A stretch of 9,779 nucleotides of DNA, taken from Lachnospiraceae bacterium UBA3638. Lineage in GTDB: Bacteria > Bacillota > Clostridia > Lachnospirales > Lachnospiraceae. The position numbers and the translations under genes were made by a program. Below, one piece after another: positions 1 to 6,991 of the stretch (the stretch's first letter is position 1; each line of letters begins with the position of its first letter). The stretch is from the NCBI GenBank assembly GCA_002373595.1, contig DFKT01000077.1, positions 1 through 9,779 on the forward strand, written 5' to 3'. The notes under the pieces are model-generated. The model was not told the origin of the DNA. It did no database searches and saw only the letters and a program-made list of their open reading frames with translations.

Positions 1-859
<859 letters not shown>

Positions 860-862
860 TTA

Positions 863-1147
863 TTACTTCAAAATAGCAAGAATGTCATTCTGCTTTACGA
901 TGATATACTCAACATCGTCGATCTTGACTTCCGTTCCGGAATACTTTGAATAGATAACCTGGTCGCCCTTCTTGACCTGCATTGCGACTTCCTTGCCGTC
1001 TACCATTCCGCCGGGGCCTACTGCGATAACTTCAGCCTGCTGGGGCTTCTCTTTGTTCTGGCCGGGAAGGACTATTCCTGACTTTGTGGTCTCCTCAGCA
1101 ACGAGCTGCTTCAATACTACTCTGTCGCCCAAAGGTACTAATTTCAT
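863..1147 (-). CDS. groES: Co-chaperonin GroES (Hsp10)
   Basis: GroES is the heptameric lid of the GroEL chamber. The 94-residue product has the normal family length. It begins MKLVPLGDRVVLKQ, carries the mobile loop TTKSGIVLPG at residues 20-29 with the IVL tripeptide that docks into GroEL, a roof loop around VGPGG (43-47), and ends in the conserved strand pattern VEYIIVKQNDILAIL (79-93). The start at 1147 is chosen because AGGAGG (1155-1160) lies 7 nt upstream. A longer in-frame reading from 1198 would put coding sequence across the leader and into the CIRCE element, and its extra residues do not resemble GroES. groES is first in the operon and groEL follows after 18 nt. Transcription should come from the promoter at 1227-1255 under HrcA control. 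Confidence 0.97.
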   Translation of the reverse strand: MKLVPLGDRVVLKQLVAEETTKSGIVLPGQNKEKPQQAEVIAVGPGGMVDGKEVAMQVKKGDQVIYSKYSGTEVKIDDVEYIIVKQNDILAILK

Positions 1148-1187
1148 TGTACTGCCTCCTTTATATGAAATAATTGATTTTGAATTA

Positions 1188-1214
1188 TTAGCACTCATCT
1201 CGGTTGAGTGCTAA
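1188..1214. promoter_or_regulatory. CIRCE operator (HrcA binding site)
   Basis: A perfect 9-9-9 inverted repeat: TTAGCACTC (1188-1196), a 9-nt spacer, and GAGTGCTAA (1206-1214). This matches the established CIRCE consensus exactly. The element lies in the groES leader between the predicted promoter and the ribosome binding site, where HrcA represses chaperonin operons in many Gram-positive bacteria. HrcA itself is not in this window. Confidence 0.97.
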
Positions 1215-1226
1215 TCAACAAAACAC

Positions 1227-1255
1227 ATTCTAATACAAGTATTTTTAATATGCAA
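1227..1255 (-). promoter_or_regulatory. groESL promoter, sigma-A type
   Basis: On the minus strand the -35 is TTGCAT (1250-1255), the spacer is 17 nt, and the -10 is TAGAAT (1227-1232; 5 of 6 to consensus). Transcription would start near 1220, placing CIRCE immediately inside the transcript. The -35 matches only 3 of 6, but the position relative to CIRCE supports the call. The surrounding DNA is very AT-rich. Confidence 0.65.
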
Positions 1256-1289
1256 TACTTTTTTAAAAAAAAGTGAACTTGTTCGGGGA

Positions 1290-1976
1290 TCAGCCTTCTT
1301 CGTCCTGATGAAGCTTGATCTCAAGGAATCCGACGAGCTTCGTCTTGTCGTACTCCTCGAGGACTCCGAGGTTCGGATCGTAATACTTTCCGTCAAAATA
1401 AAGAAGATAGTGTGAGAAACGACCCATCTTTTCCATGAGGATCGCACACTTCGGAAGAACTATTTCATCGCCCTCACTGCAATACATGATGACGTCGCTG
1501 TGATCTATGCCATAGTAATTGAGAGCCGATATCATCCTGCCCATGGTTCCCTGCCACTCACGGCAATCCATGACAGTCATGACATCCGCAATGGTGACTC
1601 CTGCGAGCATTGCGATAACAGTCTGTCCGCAAAGGCCGTCTGCAGGCTGCAAAATGATATCAACCGAATCAATCTTTCTGATAGGATTCTCGAACGAATA
1701 GGGACTGTTCTGATTGATCCTGATGAGGCTTCCCGATACATGAAGAAGCATCTTGTGCTCGCCGAGCTCAAGAGGAAAATCCGTTCCGGCAGGAAGGTGT
1801 ATCTCATAGAGTCCCTTCTCAAGAGGCTGAAGCTCACAGTTTATTATCTTATTGTCCATAAGGATATCTGCAGGGATCACGTCCCTCTGTTTGCAGACTT
1901 CCCAGATATTAAAGGGGATACTGATAGTGACGCCGTCCCCGCTTTTTTCTACTTTTGATTTAAAGAAATACCTCAT
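1290..1976 (-). CDS. DUF1905-like barrel fused to a papain/C39-like cysteine peptidase-like domain
   Basis: The product is 228 residues with no signal peptide or membrane segment, so probably cytoplasmic. Residues 1-80 (MRYFFKSKVE, then VTISIPFNIWEVC, then GLYEIHLPAG) resemble the DUF1905 small beta-barrel: an F-x-(S/A) opening strand, a V-x-(I/V)-PF segment, and a closing strand with a glycine turn. Residues 105-210 look like a compact papain-fold domain. Q110 lies six residues before C116 (ADGLCGQTVIAML), the same spacing as papain's oxyanion Gln and nucleophile Cys. H189 follows in FSHYLLYFDG and D200 in KYYDPN, matching the C39-like pattern of His, strand, then Asp-Pro. The triad assignment is inference from motif spacing. 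The substrate is unknown, and it could equally be an inactive or non-protease papain-fold enzyme. The start follows a G-run GGGGG (1984-1988) rather than AGGAGG, 7 nt upstream. It lies between yigZ and groESL, all on the same strand; I see no clear terminator after it. Confidence 0.7.
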   Translation of the reverse strand: MRYFFKSKVEKSGDGVTISIPFNIWEVCKQRDVIPADILMDNKIINCELQPLEKGLYEIHLPAGTDFPLELGEHKMLLHVSGSLIRINQNSPYSFENPIRKIDSVDIILQPADGLCGQTVIAMLAGVTIADVMTVMDCREWQGTMGRMISALNYYGIDHSDVIMYCSEGDEIVLPKCAILMEKMGRFSHYLLYFDGKYYDPNLGVLEEYDKTKLVGFLEIKLHQDEEG

Positions 1977-1988
1977 TTTTTAACCCCC

Positions 1989-2039
1989 AAATAAAAAATA
2001 CCAATCGACACGGCGGTCCGTAGACCACCTCGATTAGTA
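1989..2039 (-). terminator. Terminator-like hairpin after yigZ, ending beside the next gene's start
   Basis: On the minus strand a 10-bp lower stem (TACTAATCGA pairing with TCGATTGGTA, one G-U) continues, across a 3-nt bulge, into a 7-bp upper stem (GGTGGTC with GACCGCC, one G-U). The stem is closed by the loop TACG between C and G, a UNCG-class stable tetraloop. The tract TTTTTTATTT (1989-1998) follows directly. This is the layout of a strong intrinsic terminator, 55 nt past the yigZ stop. It ends only 12 nt before the ATG of the downstream gene and overlaps that gene's own -10 box. Confidence 0.75.
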
Positions 2040-2073
2040 TAATATCTGCCCTTTTTCCGTGTCAACGATTGGT
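2000..2073. repeat. Interrupted inverted repeat with a third motif copy, around the promoter
   Basis: The left arm ACCAATCGACACGG (2000-2013) is complementary to the right arm CCGTGTCAACGATTGGT (2057-2073) over 8 + 6 bp, with a 3-nt bulge in the right arm; 43 bp separate them. The right arm includes the -35 box. Read on the minus strand, the motif ACYAATCG appears at 2066-2073 and again at 2031-2038 (overlapping the -10), and inverted at 2000-2007. This could be an operator or an alternative RNA pairing. The function is inference; the repeats are directly visible. Confidence 0.6.
2036..2065 (-). promoter_or_regulatory. Promoter for the DUF1905/C39-like gene
   Basis: On the minus strand there is a perfect -35 TTGACA (2060-2065), an 18-nt spacer, and a -10 TATACT (2036-2041; 5 of 6). 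An alternative -10, TATTAT (2039-2044), has a short 15-nt spacer and is less likely. The predicted start near 2029-2030 leaves a leader of about 53 nt that begins with a 7-bp hairpin capped by a UACG tetraloop. The -10 lies inside the 5' arm of the terminator hairpin, so transcripts started here would lack that arm's outer half. Confidence 0.65.
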
Positions 2074-2093
2074 AAATAGTTAACACTCTGTAT

Positions 2094-2753
2094 CTATGCG
2101 CGGTCCGGGACCTCTCCGTATCCGGGATCCGAGATGTCATATCCCGCGCCCCCTCCCGTGGCATCCGTTATCTTCTTAAGGACATCCTCGTATTTATCTT
2201 CAGGTGCAAAAAAACGCAGACTGACATTTTCCGTATACTCCGCTTCCGGGTCTGCGATATCTGCATTTCCCAGTATGTTCCTGATCTTCTCGAGATATGA
2301 ATAATCGCAGGTAACGGCGATCTCCCTCCCGGGTATCATCTTTACTACCGCACATTCCGAAAGCGCATTACTCACTGCTCCGCTGTACGCACGCACGAGT
2401 CCGCCCGTTCCGAGCAGCACTCCGCCGAAATACCTGGTGACCACGACGCATATATTCCTTATGCCGCTGCCTAAGAGTACTTCAAGCATCGGCTTGCCCG
2501 CCGTTCCCGAAGGCTCTCCGTCATCGCTGCATCTGGTGAGTTCTCCGCCTGCGCCGATAACGAATGCACTGCAGTTATGCCTGGCATCCCAGTACCGCTT
2601 CTTTACGGAAGCGATAAAAGCAGACGCTTCCTCTTCCGTCGCAGCAGGAGATATGCTCGCGATAAACCGGGACTTCTTCTCCACGATCTCGGCGACCGCT
2701 CCCTTTTTCAACAGCTTGTATTCTTTTTGCTTATCCTCGGTTACACTTTTCAT
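2094..2753 (-). CDS. yigZ: YigZ/IMPACT family protein (UPF0029 plus DUF1949)
   Basis: The 219-residue product has the usual length for bacterial YigZ. Hallmarks in order are VEKKSRFIASI (24-34), YWDARHNCSAFVIG (54-67), DDGEPSGTAGKPML (77-90) and the signature VVVTRYFGGVLLGTGGLVRAY (103-123, in which the RYFGG and LGTGGLVRAY blocks are diagnostic). Residues from about 140 to 200 fit the C-terminal DUF1949 ferredoxin-like domain. Family members are soluble; eukaryotic IMPACT acts in translational control through GCN1/GCN2, but the bacterial role is not settled. An in-frame TAA lies 18 nt before the ATG, which fixes the start at 2753, yet no convincing ribosome binding site precedes it, so translation may be weak or the leader very short. 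It is divergent from the small gene at 2801, and a terminator-like hairpin follows its stop. Confidence 0.93.
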   Translation of the reverse strand: MKSVTEDKQKEYKLLKKGAVAEIVEKKSRFIASISPAATEEEASAFIASVKKRYWDARHNCSAFVIGAGGELTRCSDDGEPSGTAGKPMLEVLLGSGIRNICVVVTRYFGGVLLGTGGLVRAYSGAVSNALSECAVVKMIPGREIAVTCDYSYLEKIRNILGNADIADPEAEYTENVSLRFFAPEDKYEDVLKKITDATGGGAGYDISDPGYGEVPDRA

Positions 2754-2775
2754 ATCATTATGTTTGCGTTAGAAT
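2747..2775 (+). promoter_or_regulatory. Possible promoter for the small helical protein gene
   Basis: A -10 TAGAAT (2770-2775) and a weak -35 TTTTCA (2747-2752; 4 of 6) are separated by 17 nt and lie 25 nt before the ATG. The -35 falls over the first codons of the divergent yigZ. Weak support. Confidence 0.35.
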
Positions 2776-2800
2776 AACAGGTATAAAAAGGAGGTGTCAC

Positions 2801-3094
2801 ATGAGCAATTACACAGAAATCCTTGATAAAGTAAAGGCTTCTTTTTCAGAGGCCGGTCGCGAGATCACGGCAAAAACCGGTAAAGCGGCTGAAATGGTTA
2901 AACTCCGCACCAGGATCTCTACCTGTGACGAAGTCATAGAAAAGACATATGCAGAGATCGGCCGTCTGTACTATAAGCAGCATGCCGGAGATTCGTCTTC
3001 CGAATATTCCAAGCAGCTCACCGCCATCAAGAACGCACTTGAAGGTAAAGAAAAACTTGAGGCCGAGCTGAAAGAGCTCAAAGCCTCAAAGTAA
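2801..3094 (+). CDS. Small charged helical (coiled-coil-like) protein, function unknown
   Basis: The product is 97 residues, soluble, rich in Lys, Glu and Ala, and almost certainly alpha-helical. Heptad-like hydrophobic spacing runs through residues 5-60, and a second charged helix spans about 66-96. The segment IEKTYAEIGRLYYKQH (46-61) recalls small Firmicutes proteins in which such a helix precedes a C-terminal zinc ribbon; here no zinc ribbon follows and there is only one Cys (residue 42). The start is well supported by AAGGAGG (2788-2794), 6 nt before the ATG. It is the only plus-strand protein gene in the window. Its stop is 3 nt from the stop of the convergent penicillin-binding protein gene, leaving no room for a shared terminator. 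I do not recognise a specific function; being real is likely from the ribosome binding site and the lack of an overlapping gene. Confidence 0.8.
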   Translation: MSNYTEILDKVKASFSEAGREITAKTGKAAEMVKLRTRISTCDEVIEKTYAEIGRLYYKQHAGDSSSEYSKQLTAIKNALEGKEKLEAELKELKASK

Positions 3095-3097
3095 TCG

Positions 3098-5953
3098 TCA
3101 GTTATCGTCGGAATCGGTTCCGAACAGCGCTGCTCTTGCAGCCATTTCAGTTCTTTGTATCTCTATGTAAGCATCGGCCAGGGGGTCCGCCCAAAACTCC
3201 GGAGTGTGGCAACAGAACCTGCTCCTGACGGCCTCCTGGACGACCATCTTTTCCGCATTCTCCGAAGTATCATTCTCATCGACTTTCATTAGTACATCTG
3301 ATCCTGCCCACAAGCATTCGGGCTCAAGGAGAGGCAGTTCGACAACTCCTTCGAAAGCGAACGGGCAATTCTCACATGCGATCCTTCCGTCATATGCACA
3401 TACTCTTCCGGCATAATGAACAGTACAGTATTCATCCGGATGGAGCATAAAATAATTGGCATTCTCTTCAGCGGTACGCTGTCTGGGATTACCGTTCTCG
3501 TCCGTGGGAAGTGCACCGGGCTCGGTTCCCTTTATGAACCATTCATACTTAATGCATGCGTCGCAGAGACCTGCGATAGGAAGCTTACCCGACTTCGAGC
3601 AGACAGCAACTCTCACGAGATTATCGGGATTTCCGTCACCATCGAGGTCGCCTGGCAGATCGAAATCTCTGTTGGGAAGTTCTTCATGGACCCTCTTCAT
3701 GACCGCTTTCCAGATACGCTTCGATATTCCCTGCTCATCGATATTACCGCTGCGCATCATGATCATGTTGTCATATCCTGCCCATACGGTAGCAGTGTAG
3801 TAAGGAGTATAGCCGGCAAACCACATATCTCTGGACTTGGTGGATGTACCGGTCTTTCCTGCGATGGTCATTCCGTCAAATCTGACTGCGGTACCTGTTC
3901 CGTGAGTAACGACATCCTTCATGGAATCTGTCATCAGCCATGCGGTCTCCTCCGAAAATACCCGGTTGCCAACGGGTGAAGTATTATCGAGAATAGTCTC
4001 ACCCGTATAGGAAGTAACTTTGGTATAAAGCTTCGGAGTCATATGAACACCCTTGTTTGCGAGAGTTGCAAAGCCGGCATTCAGTTCAAGTGAGGATACA
4101 CCGTGAGTAAGTCCTCCGAGAGCAAGCGTCTGGTTGACGTCGGTATAATAATCTCCGCCTATCCATTCTCCGTCGGTAAGAGTGGTGAATCCCATATTCA
4201 TGAGGTAATCATATCCGACTCTGGGACCCATTACGGTGATATTTTTGACCGCAATGACATTGAGCGACTGTGCGACTCCGTCTCTGATGGAGCAGATGCC
4301 TCTGTCATAATTGTGATACCAGTTCTCAACAGCACGTCCCTGACCGTCGTTGTAAGTGAAATACTCGTCCTTATATACGGTAGCAAGAGTCGCTACTCCG
4401 GTATCGATTGCAGGCGCAAATGATGCGAGCACCTTGAACGTGGAACCGGGAGATCTCATTGCATCCGTAGCACGGTTAAATGTACGTCTGCCTTCCTTCT
4501 CTCCGCGTCCTCCGACAAGAGCGACCACATATCCGGTCGCCTGATCTTCAATGACCACCGAAAGCTGAGGCTGTGCGATGAGTGCTATGGACTCGAGATA
4601 ATTGTCCTCACTCTCGGTAAGACCGAGCTGCTCAAACATCGCCTTACGATAATAGTCTATGCACTCCTGCGCATCTTCTTTCTCGGGGAAGATAAGCGCG
4701 AACTTTACCTTACCGTCATCGGTTATATACCAGTCGGGGTATGTACCGGGAAGCCAGTTGTCGGTAAAGTACTTGGTCATATTCTCTTTACTGAAATTGT
4801 GCGCTTCCTTCTTATCGTCATATATCGTAAGCGCATAGTTGAGGTACCATCTGACGGGAGCTTTGTAATTCTCCTCGTTGGCAACTTCCTCATTTAAGAT
4901 CTGCTGGATATCGGGATCCATCGTCGTATAGATACGCAGACCGCCGCTCGTAAGGAGGTGAGTTGCCGAAGCCTTGTCATAACCGGTTGCCATGAGATCT
5001 TCAAGTACCTGCTCATATACGGCATCCGTGAAATATGACGCGGTCGTATCGTCTCCCTGAAGAACCTCGGTATTGTGATATCCGATACGATTGTAAACAT
5101 CCTCCGTATCAGCCATTGCTTCGTCAAACTCTGCCTGTGTGCAGTATCCGAGTTCAAGCATCTTCTTAAGACAGTTCTCACGTCTCTTTTTATTGTTCTC
5201 CGGATGCGAGATAGGATTGTACCACGAAGGGTTCTGCGTGATACTTGCTATAACAGCACACTCGGAAAGATTGAGATCTATCGCGGACTTACCAAAGTAT
5301 CTCTGCGATGCGGATTCGACTCCGAGCGTGTTCTGTCCGCAGTTAACCGCATTCATATATCTGAGGAGGATATCATCCTTCTCTGTCTTCTTGGTAATCT
5401 CAAGTGCGAGATACTGCTCCTGGACCTTACGCTTGATCTTGCGGATCGTGTTGTCGCCCTCTTCCATCCAGTCTACAAAGACCGTATTCTTGAGCAGCTG
5501 CTGGGTGATCGTGGATGCACCCTGCGTATCTCCGAATCTGATATATCTGTATCCCGCACGTACTATACTCTTGTAGTCGATACCATTGTGCTGATAGAAT
5601 CTCTCATCCTCACCGGCAACGAAACAAAGTCCGAGCATCTTCGGAACCTGATCCCATGAGACTTCTATTCTGTTCGAATCGGAGCCTACGAATGTATCGA
5701 TCTCATTTCCCTGATTGTCATATACTATGGTAGCCTGACCGGTTGCGATGACCTCACTGATACGGATCTCGGGAGTACCCGAAAGGATGCCCTTAAAAAG
5801 GCCTATTCCTCCGGCAGCCGCACATATGCATACTCCGGCCATTCCTGCCAATACAAGTTTAAGAGCGAGAAAGGCAATCTTTCGACCGACTTTTCCGCCC
5901 TTTGCTCCGAGCTCTCTTCTTTTGTTTCTAAGACCGTTCTTTGAATAATCCAT
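3098..5953 (-). CDS. Class A penicillin-binding protein (PBP1A-type transglycosylase/transpeptidase)
   Basis: This bifunctional enzyme polymerises lipid II into glycan strands and cross-links the peptides on the outer face of the membrane. The 951-residue product has a basic cytoplasmic N terminus, one membrane anchor (about 25-53), and a GT51 domain (about 85-270). The GT51 motifs are GEDERFYQHNG (114-124, catalytic Glu115), GASTITQQLLKN (145-156), KIKRKVQEQYLALEI (172-186) and ILLRYMNAVNCGQNTLGV (195-212). The transpeptidase domain (about 460-750) has SPGSTFK with the active pair Ser504/Lys507, SLN (563-565) and KTGTS (700-704). The C-terminal tail (about 765-951) carries a Ca-loop-like DLDGDGNPD (769-777) and ten cysteines (785-915). 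The start overlaps the upstream stop as TAATG and lacks a clear ribosome binding site, implying translational coupling. It is the last gene of the operon. All catalytic motifs are intact; PBP1A type is the best match, but the exact paralogue name is not decidable. Confidence 0.95.
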   Translation of the reverse strand: MDYSKNGLRNKRRELGAKGGKVGRKIAFLALKLVLAGMAGVCICAAAGGIGLFKGILSGTPEIRISEVIATGQATIVYDNQGNEIDTFVGSDSNRIEVSWDQVPKMLGLCFVAGEDERFYQHNGIDYKSIVRAGYRYIRFGDTQGASTITQQLLKNTVFVDWMEEGDNTIRKIKRKVQEQYLALEITKKTEKDDILLRYMNAVNCGQNTLGVESASQRYFGKSAIDLNLSECAVIASITQNPSWYNPISHPENNKKRRENCLKKMLELGYCTQAEFDEAMADTEDVYNRIGYHNTEVLQGDDTTASYFTDAVYEQVLEDLMATGYDKASATHLLTSGGLRIYTTMDPDIQQILNEEVANEENYKAPVRWYLNYALTIYDDKKEAHNFSKENMTKYFTDNWLPGTYPDWYITDDGKVKFALIFPEKEDAQECIDYYRKAMFEQLGLTESEDNYLESIALIAQPQLSVVIEDQATGYVVALVGGRGEKEGRRTFNRATDAMRSPGSTFKVLASFAPAIDTGVATLATVYKDEYFTYNDGQGRAVENWYHNYDRGICSIRDGVAQSLNVIAVKNITVMGPRVGYDYLMNMGFTTLTDGEWIGGDYYTDVNQTLALGGLTHGVSSLELNAGFATLANKGVHMTPKLYTKVTSYTGETILDNTSPVGNRVFSEETAWLMTDSMKDVVTHGTGTAVRFDGMTIAGKTGTSTKSRDMWFAGYTPYYTATVWAGYDNMIMMRSGNIDEQGISKRIWKAVMKRVHEELPNRDFDLPGDLDGDGNPDNLVRVAVCSKSGKLPIAGLCDACIKYEWFIKGTEPGALPTDENGNPRQRTAEENANYFMLHPDEYCTVHYAGRVCAYDGRIACENCPFAFEGVVELPLLEPECLWAGSDVLMKVDENDTSENAEKMVVQEAVRSRFCCHTPEFWADPLADAYIEIQRTEMAARAALFGTDSDDN

Positions 5954-6240
5954 TACAGATAACTGGTGGGATTGCGACGAATAAGGAAATTCATCTCATA
6001 TCCCTCCTCCTCATTTATCCTGCGGGCTATCTCTTCCGCAATCTCTATACTCGTCTCATTTACGCAAAAAACGCATAAATACTTATGCTTGCTAAAAAAT
6101 CCCGTCTTGGGAAAATGCATGAAATATGAGATCCTCTCTGCGAGAAGTCCCTTCTCGAGCCTGTCTTTTGCCTCGGGATCATATACCTCGCAAAGCTCAT
6201 ATTCGTTATTAACTTTAAGTTTAGAAAATATTGTTTCCAT
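5953..6240 (-). CDS. Small unrecognised protein between trmO and the PBP gene
   Basis: I do not recognise a family. The 95-residue product METIFSKLKVNN and onward is soluble, with no signal peptide. It reads as an alternating beta/alpha pattern: a strand near YELCEVY (14-20), a helix with EAKDRLEKGLLAERI, a hydrophobic strand YLCVFCVN (54-61), then a long acidic helix SIEIAEEIARRINEEEGYE. That resembles a small ferredoxin-like alpha/beta fold, but this is only a reading of the pattern. The ATG at 6240 is preferred over an upstream in-frame TTG at 6255 because AAGAGGA (6246-6252) lies 5 nt before it. The gene begins 20 nt inside the end of trmO and its stop overlaps the PBP start (TAATG), so it is co-transcribed and likely translationally coupled to the PBP. 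Confidence 0.75.
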   Translation of the reverse strand: METIFSKLKVNNEYELCEVYDPEAKDRLEKGLLAERISYFMHFPKTGFFSKHKYLCVFCVNETSIEIAEEIARRINEEEGYEMNFLIRRNPTSYL

Positions 6241-6991
6241 TGCTGTCCTCTTCAAAGCCGACTATGAATAATATACCATTTTCCACCCTGAAATGCAAAT
6301 CGAGGCCGGCGTATTTCATCCCATAAAGGCGCGTATTTTCGCTGTTTTCGTCCGTTTTGTATCCGGGTCTGGGGTCCTCTGCAAGGCTCTTTGTCAAAAC
6401 ACCCAATCTGTACTCTCCGAGCCTTTCCAGGAGGCTCTCCCGGACGCCCTCTTCACAGCGCACCTCCAGCTGTCTCTCACCCTCCGGAAGAGAGAATCCT
6501 CCCCTCGCATCGGGAAAAGAATCCGCATACGGAATATAGGGCTTGATATCTATCACTTTCGTTCCGCTCACCATGTCGATCCCGGAGACAATGATCTCGG
6601 GCGAAGTGAATTTCGGATCACCTTTACCTATCGTCACGCCAAATCTCTCAAGGTCGCTTTCATTCTCAGCGATACCGACGATCCGGGCACAGGTCATCGC
6701 TATAGGATTCGGTCTGTGAGGGGATCTGGTAGCAAAGACTCCTCTGTATTCATTACCGCCAAGCTTGGGAGGACGGACCATCGGACGAAATGACTCATCA
6801 TAAACATCAAAAATCCAGAGTATCCAGATACGGTCATACTCCTCCATACCTTTGAGAGCATTGATATCCCTGTACTCTTCTTCAAATACTATCCTGCCCC
6901 TAAGTTCACCGGCGCATATGCCCTGTCTGGGGAGACCGAATTTCTCAGGGAAATCATTATATATATGTGCGATAGTTTTTACTTCGTTCAT
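6221..6991 (-). CDS. trmO: tRNA (adenine(37)-N6)-methyltransferase TrmO
   Basis: TrmO methylates N6 of t6A37 to make m6t6A in tRNA-Thr, using S-adenosylmethionine; this is established for the E. coli enzyme. The 256-residue product shows the family order: an N-terminal beta-barrel beginning VKTIAHIYNDFPEKFGLPRQG (4-24), YDRIWILWIF (52-61), the signature VFATRSPHRPNPI (85-97), GDPKFTSPEIIVSGIDMVSG (124-143) followed by IDIKPYIPYAD (147-157), and the C-terminal block EDPRPGYK (205-212) with YGMKYAGLDLHF after it. E. coli TrmO is about 235 residues, so this copy is full length. The ATG at 6991 overlaps the upstream gene's TGA by 4 nt (ATGA), and only a weak AAGAG lies right beside it, so coupling probably drives translation. 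A tRNA-modification gene inside an otherwise envelope-related operon is odd. Function is confident by motif. Confidence 0.95.
   Translation of the reverse strand: MNEVKTIAHIYNDFPEKFGLPRQGICAGELRGRIVFEEEYRDINALKGMEEYDRIWILWIFDVYDESFRPMVRPPKLGGNEYRGVFATRSPHRPNPIAMTCARIVGIAENESDLERFGVTIGKGDPKFTSPEIIVSGIDMVSGTKVIDIKPYIPYADSFPDARGGFSLPEGERQLEVRCEEGVRESLLERLGEYRLGVLTKSLAEDPRPGYKTDENSENTRLYGMKYAGLDLHFRVENGILFIVGFEEDSNGNNIF
6246..6252 (-). promoter_or_regulatory. Ribosome binding site deciding the start at 6240
   Basis: AAGAGGA on the minus strand, 5 nt before the ATG at 6240 and inside the 3' end of trmO. The alternative TTG start at 6255 would place this site within its own codons and has no site of its own. 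Confidence 0.7.

Noticed and set aside
1148..1198. N-terminal extension of groES starting at 1198
   Set aside because: It would encode across the ribosome binding site and part of the CIRCE element; the ATG at 1147 has AGGAGG and matches the GroES N terminus.
1257..1280. Possible terminator after the DUF1905/C39-like gene
   Set aside because: There is a T8 run next to an A/T palindrome (ACTTTTTT with AAAAAAGT), but the preceding GAACAAGTTC can form only 3 bp with a workable loop. With no GC stem I do not call a terminator.
2038..2043. TATAAT on the plus strand
   Set aside because: A perfect -10, but the region 17 nt upstream (GGTCCG at 2015-2020) is no -35 and no plus-strand gene follows; it is the reverse face of the minus-strand -10 region.
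1973..2164. A 63-codon minus-strand open frame over the yigZ end and the intergenic region
   Set aside because: It overlaps the end of yigZ out of frame, runs through the promoter and terminator hairpin, and has no recognisable product.
3110..3123. Hairpin CGGAATCGGTTCCG as a terminator for the small plus-strand gene
   Set aside because: The stem is 5 bp, no T-tract follows, and it lies within the PBP coding region.
6241..6255. TTG start at 6255 for the small gene upstream of the PBP
   Set aside because: The ATG at 6240 has AAGAGGA at suitable spacing; the TTG has no ribosome binding site.
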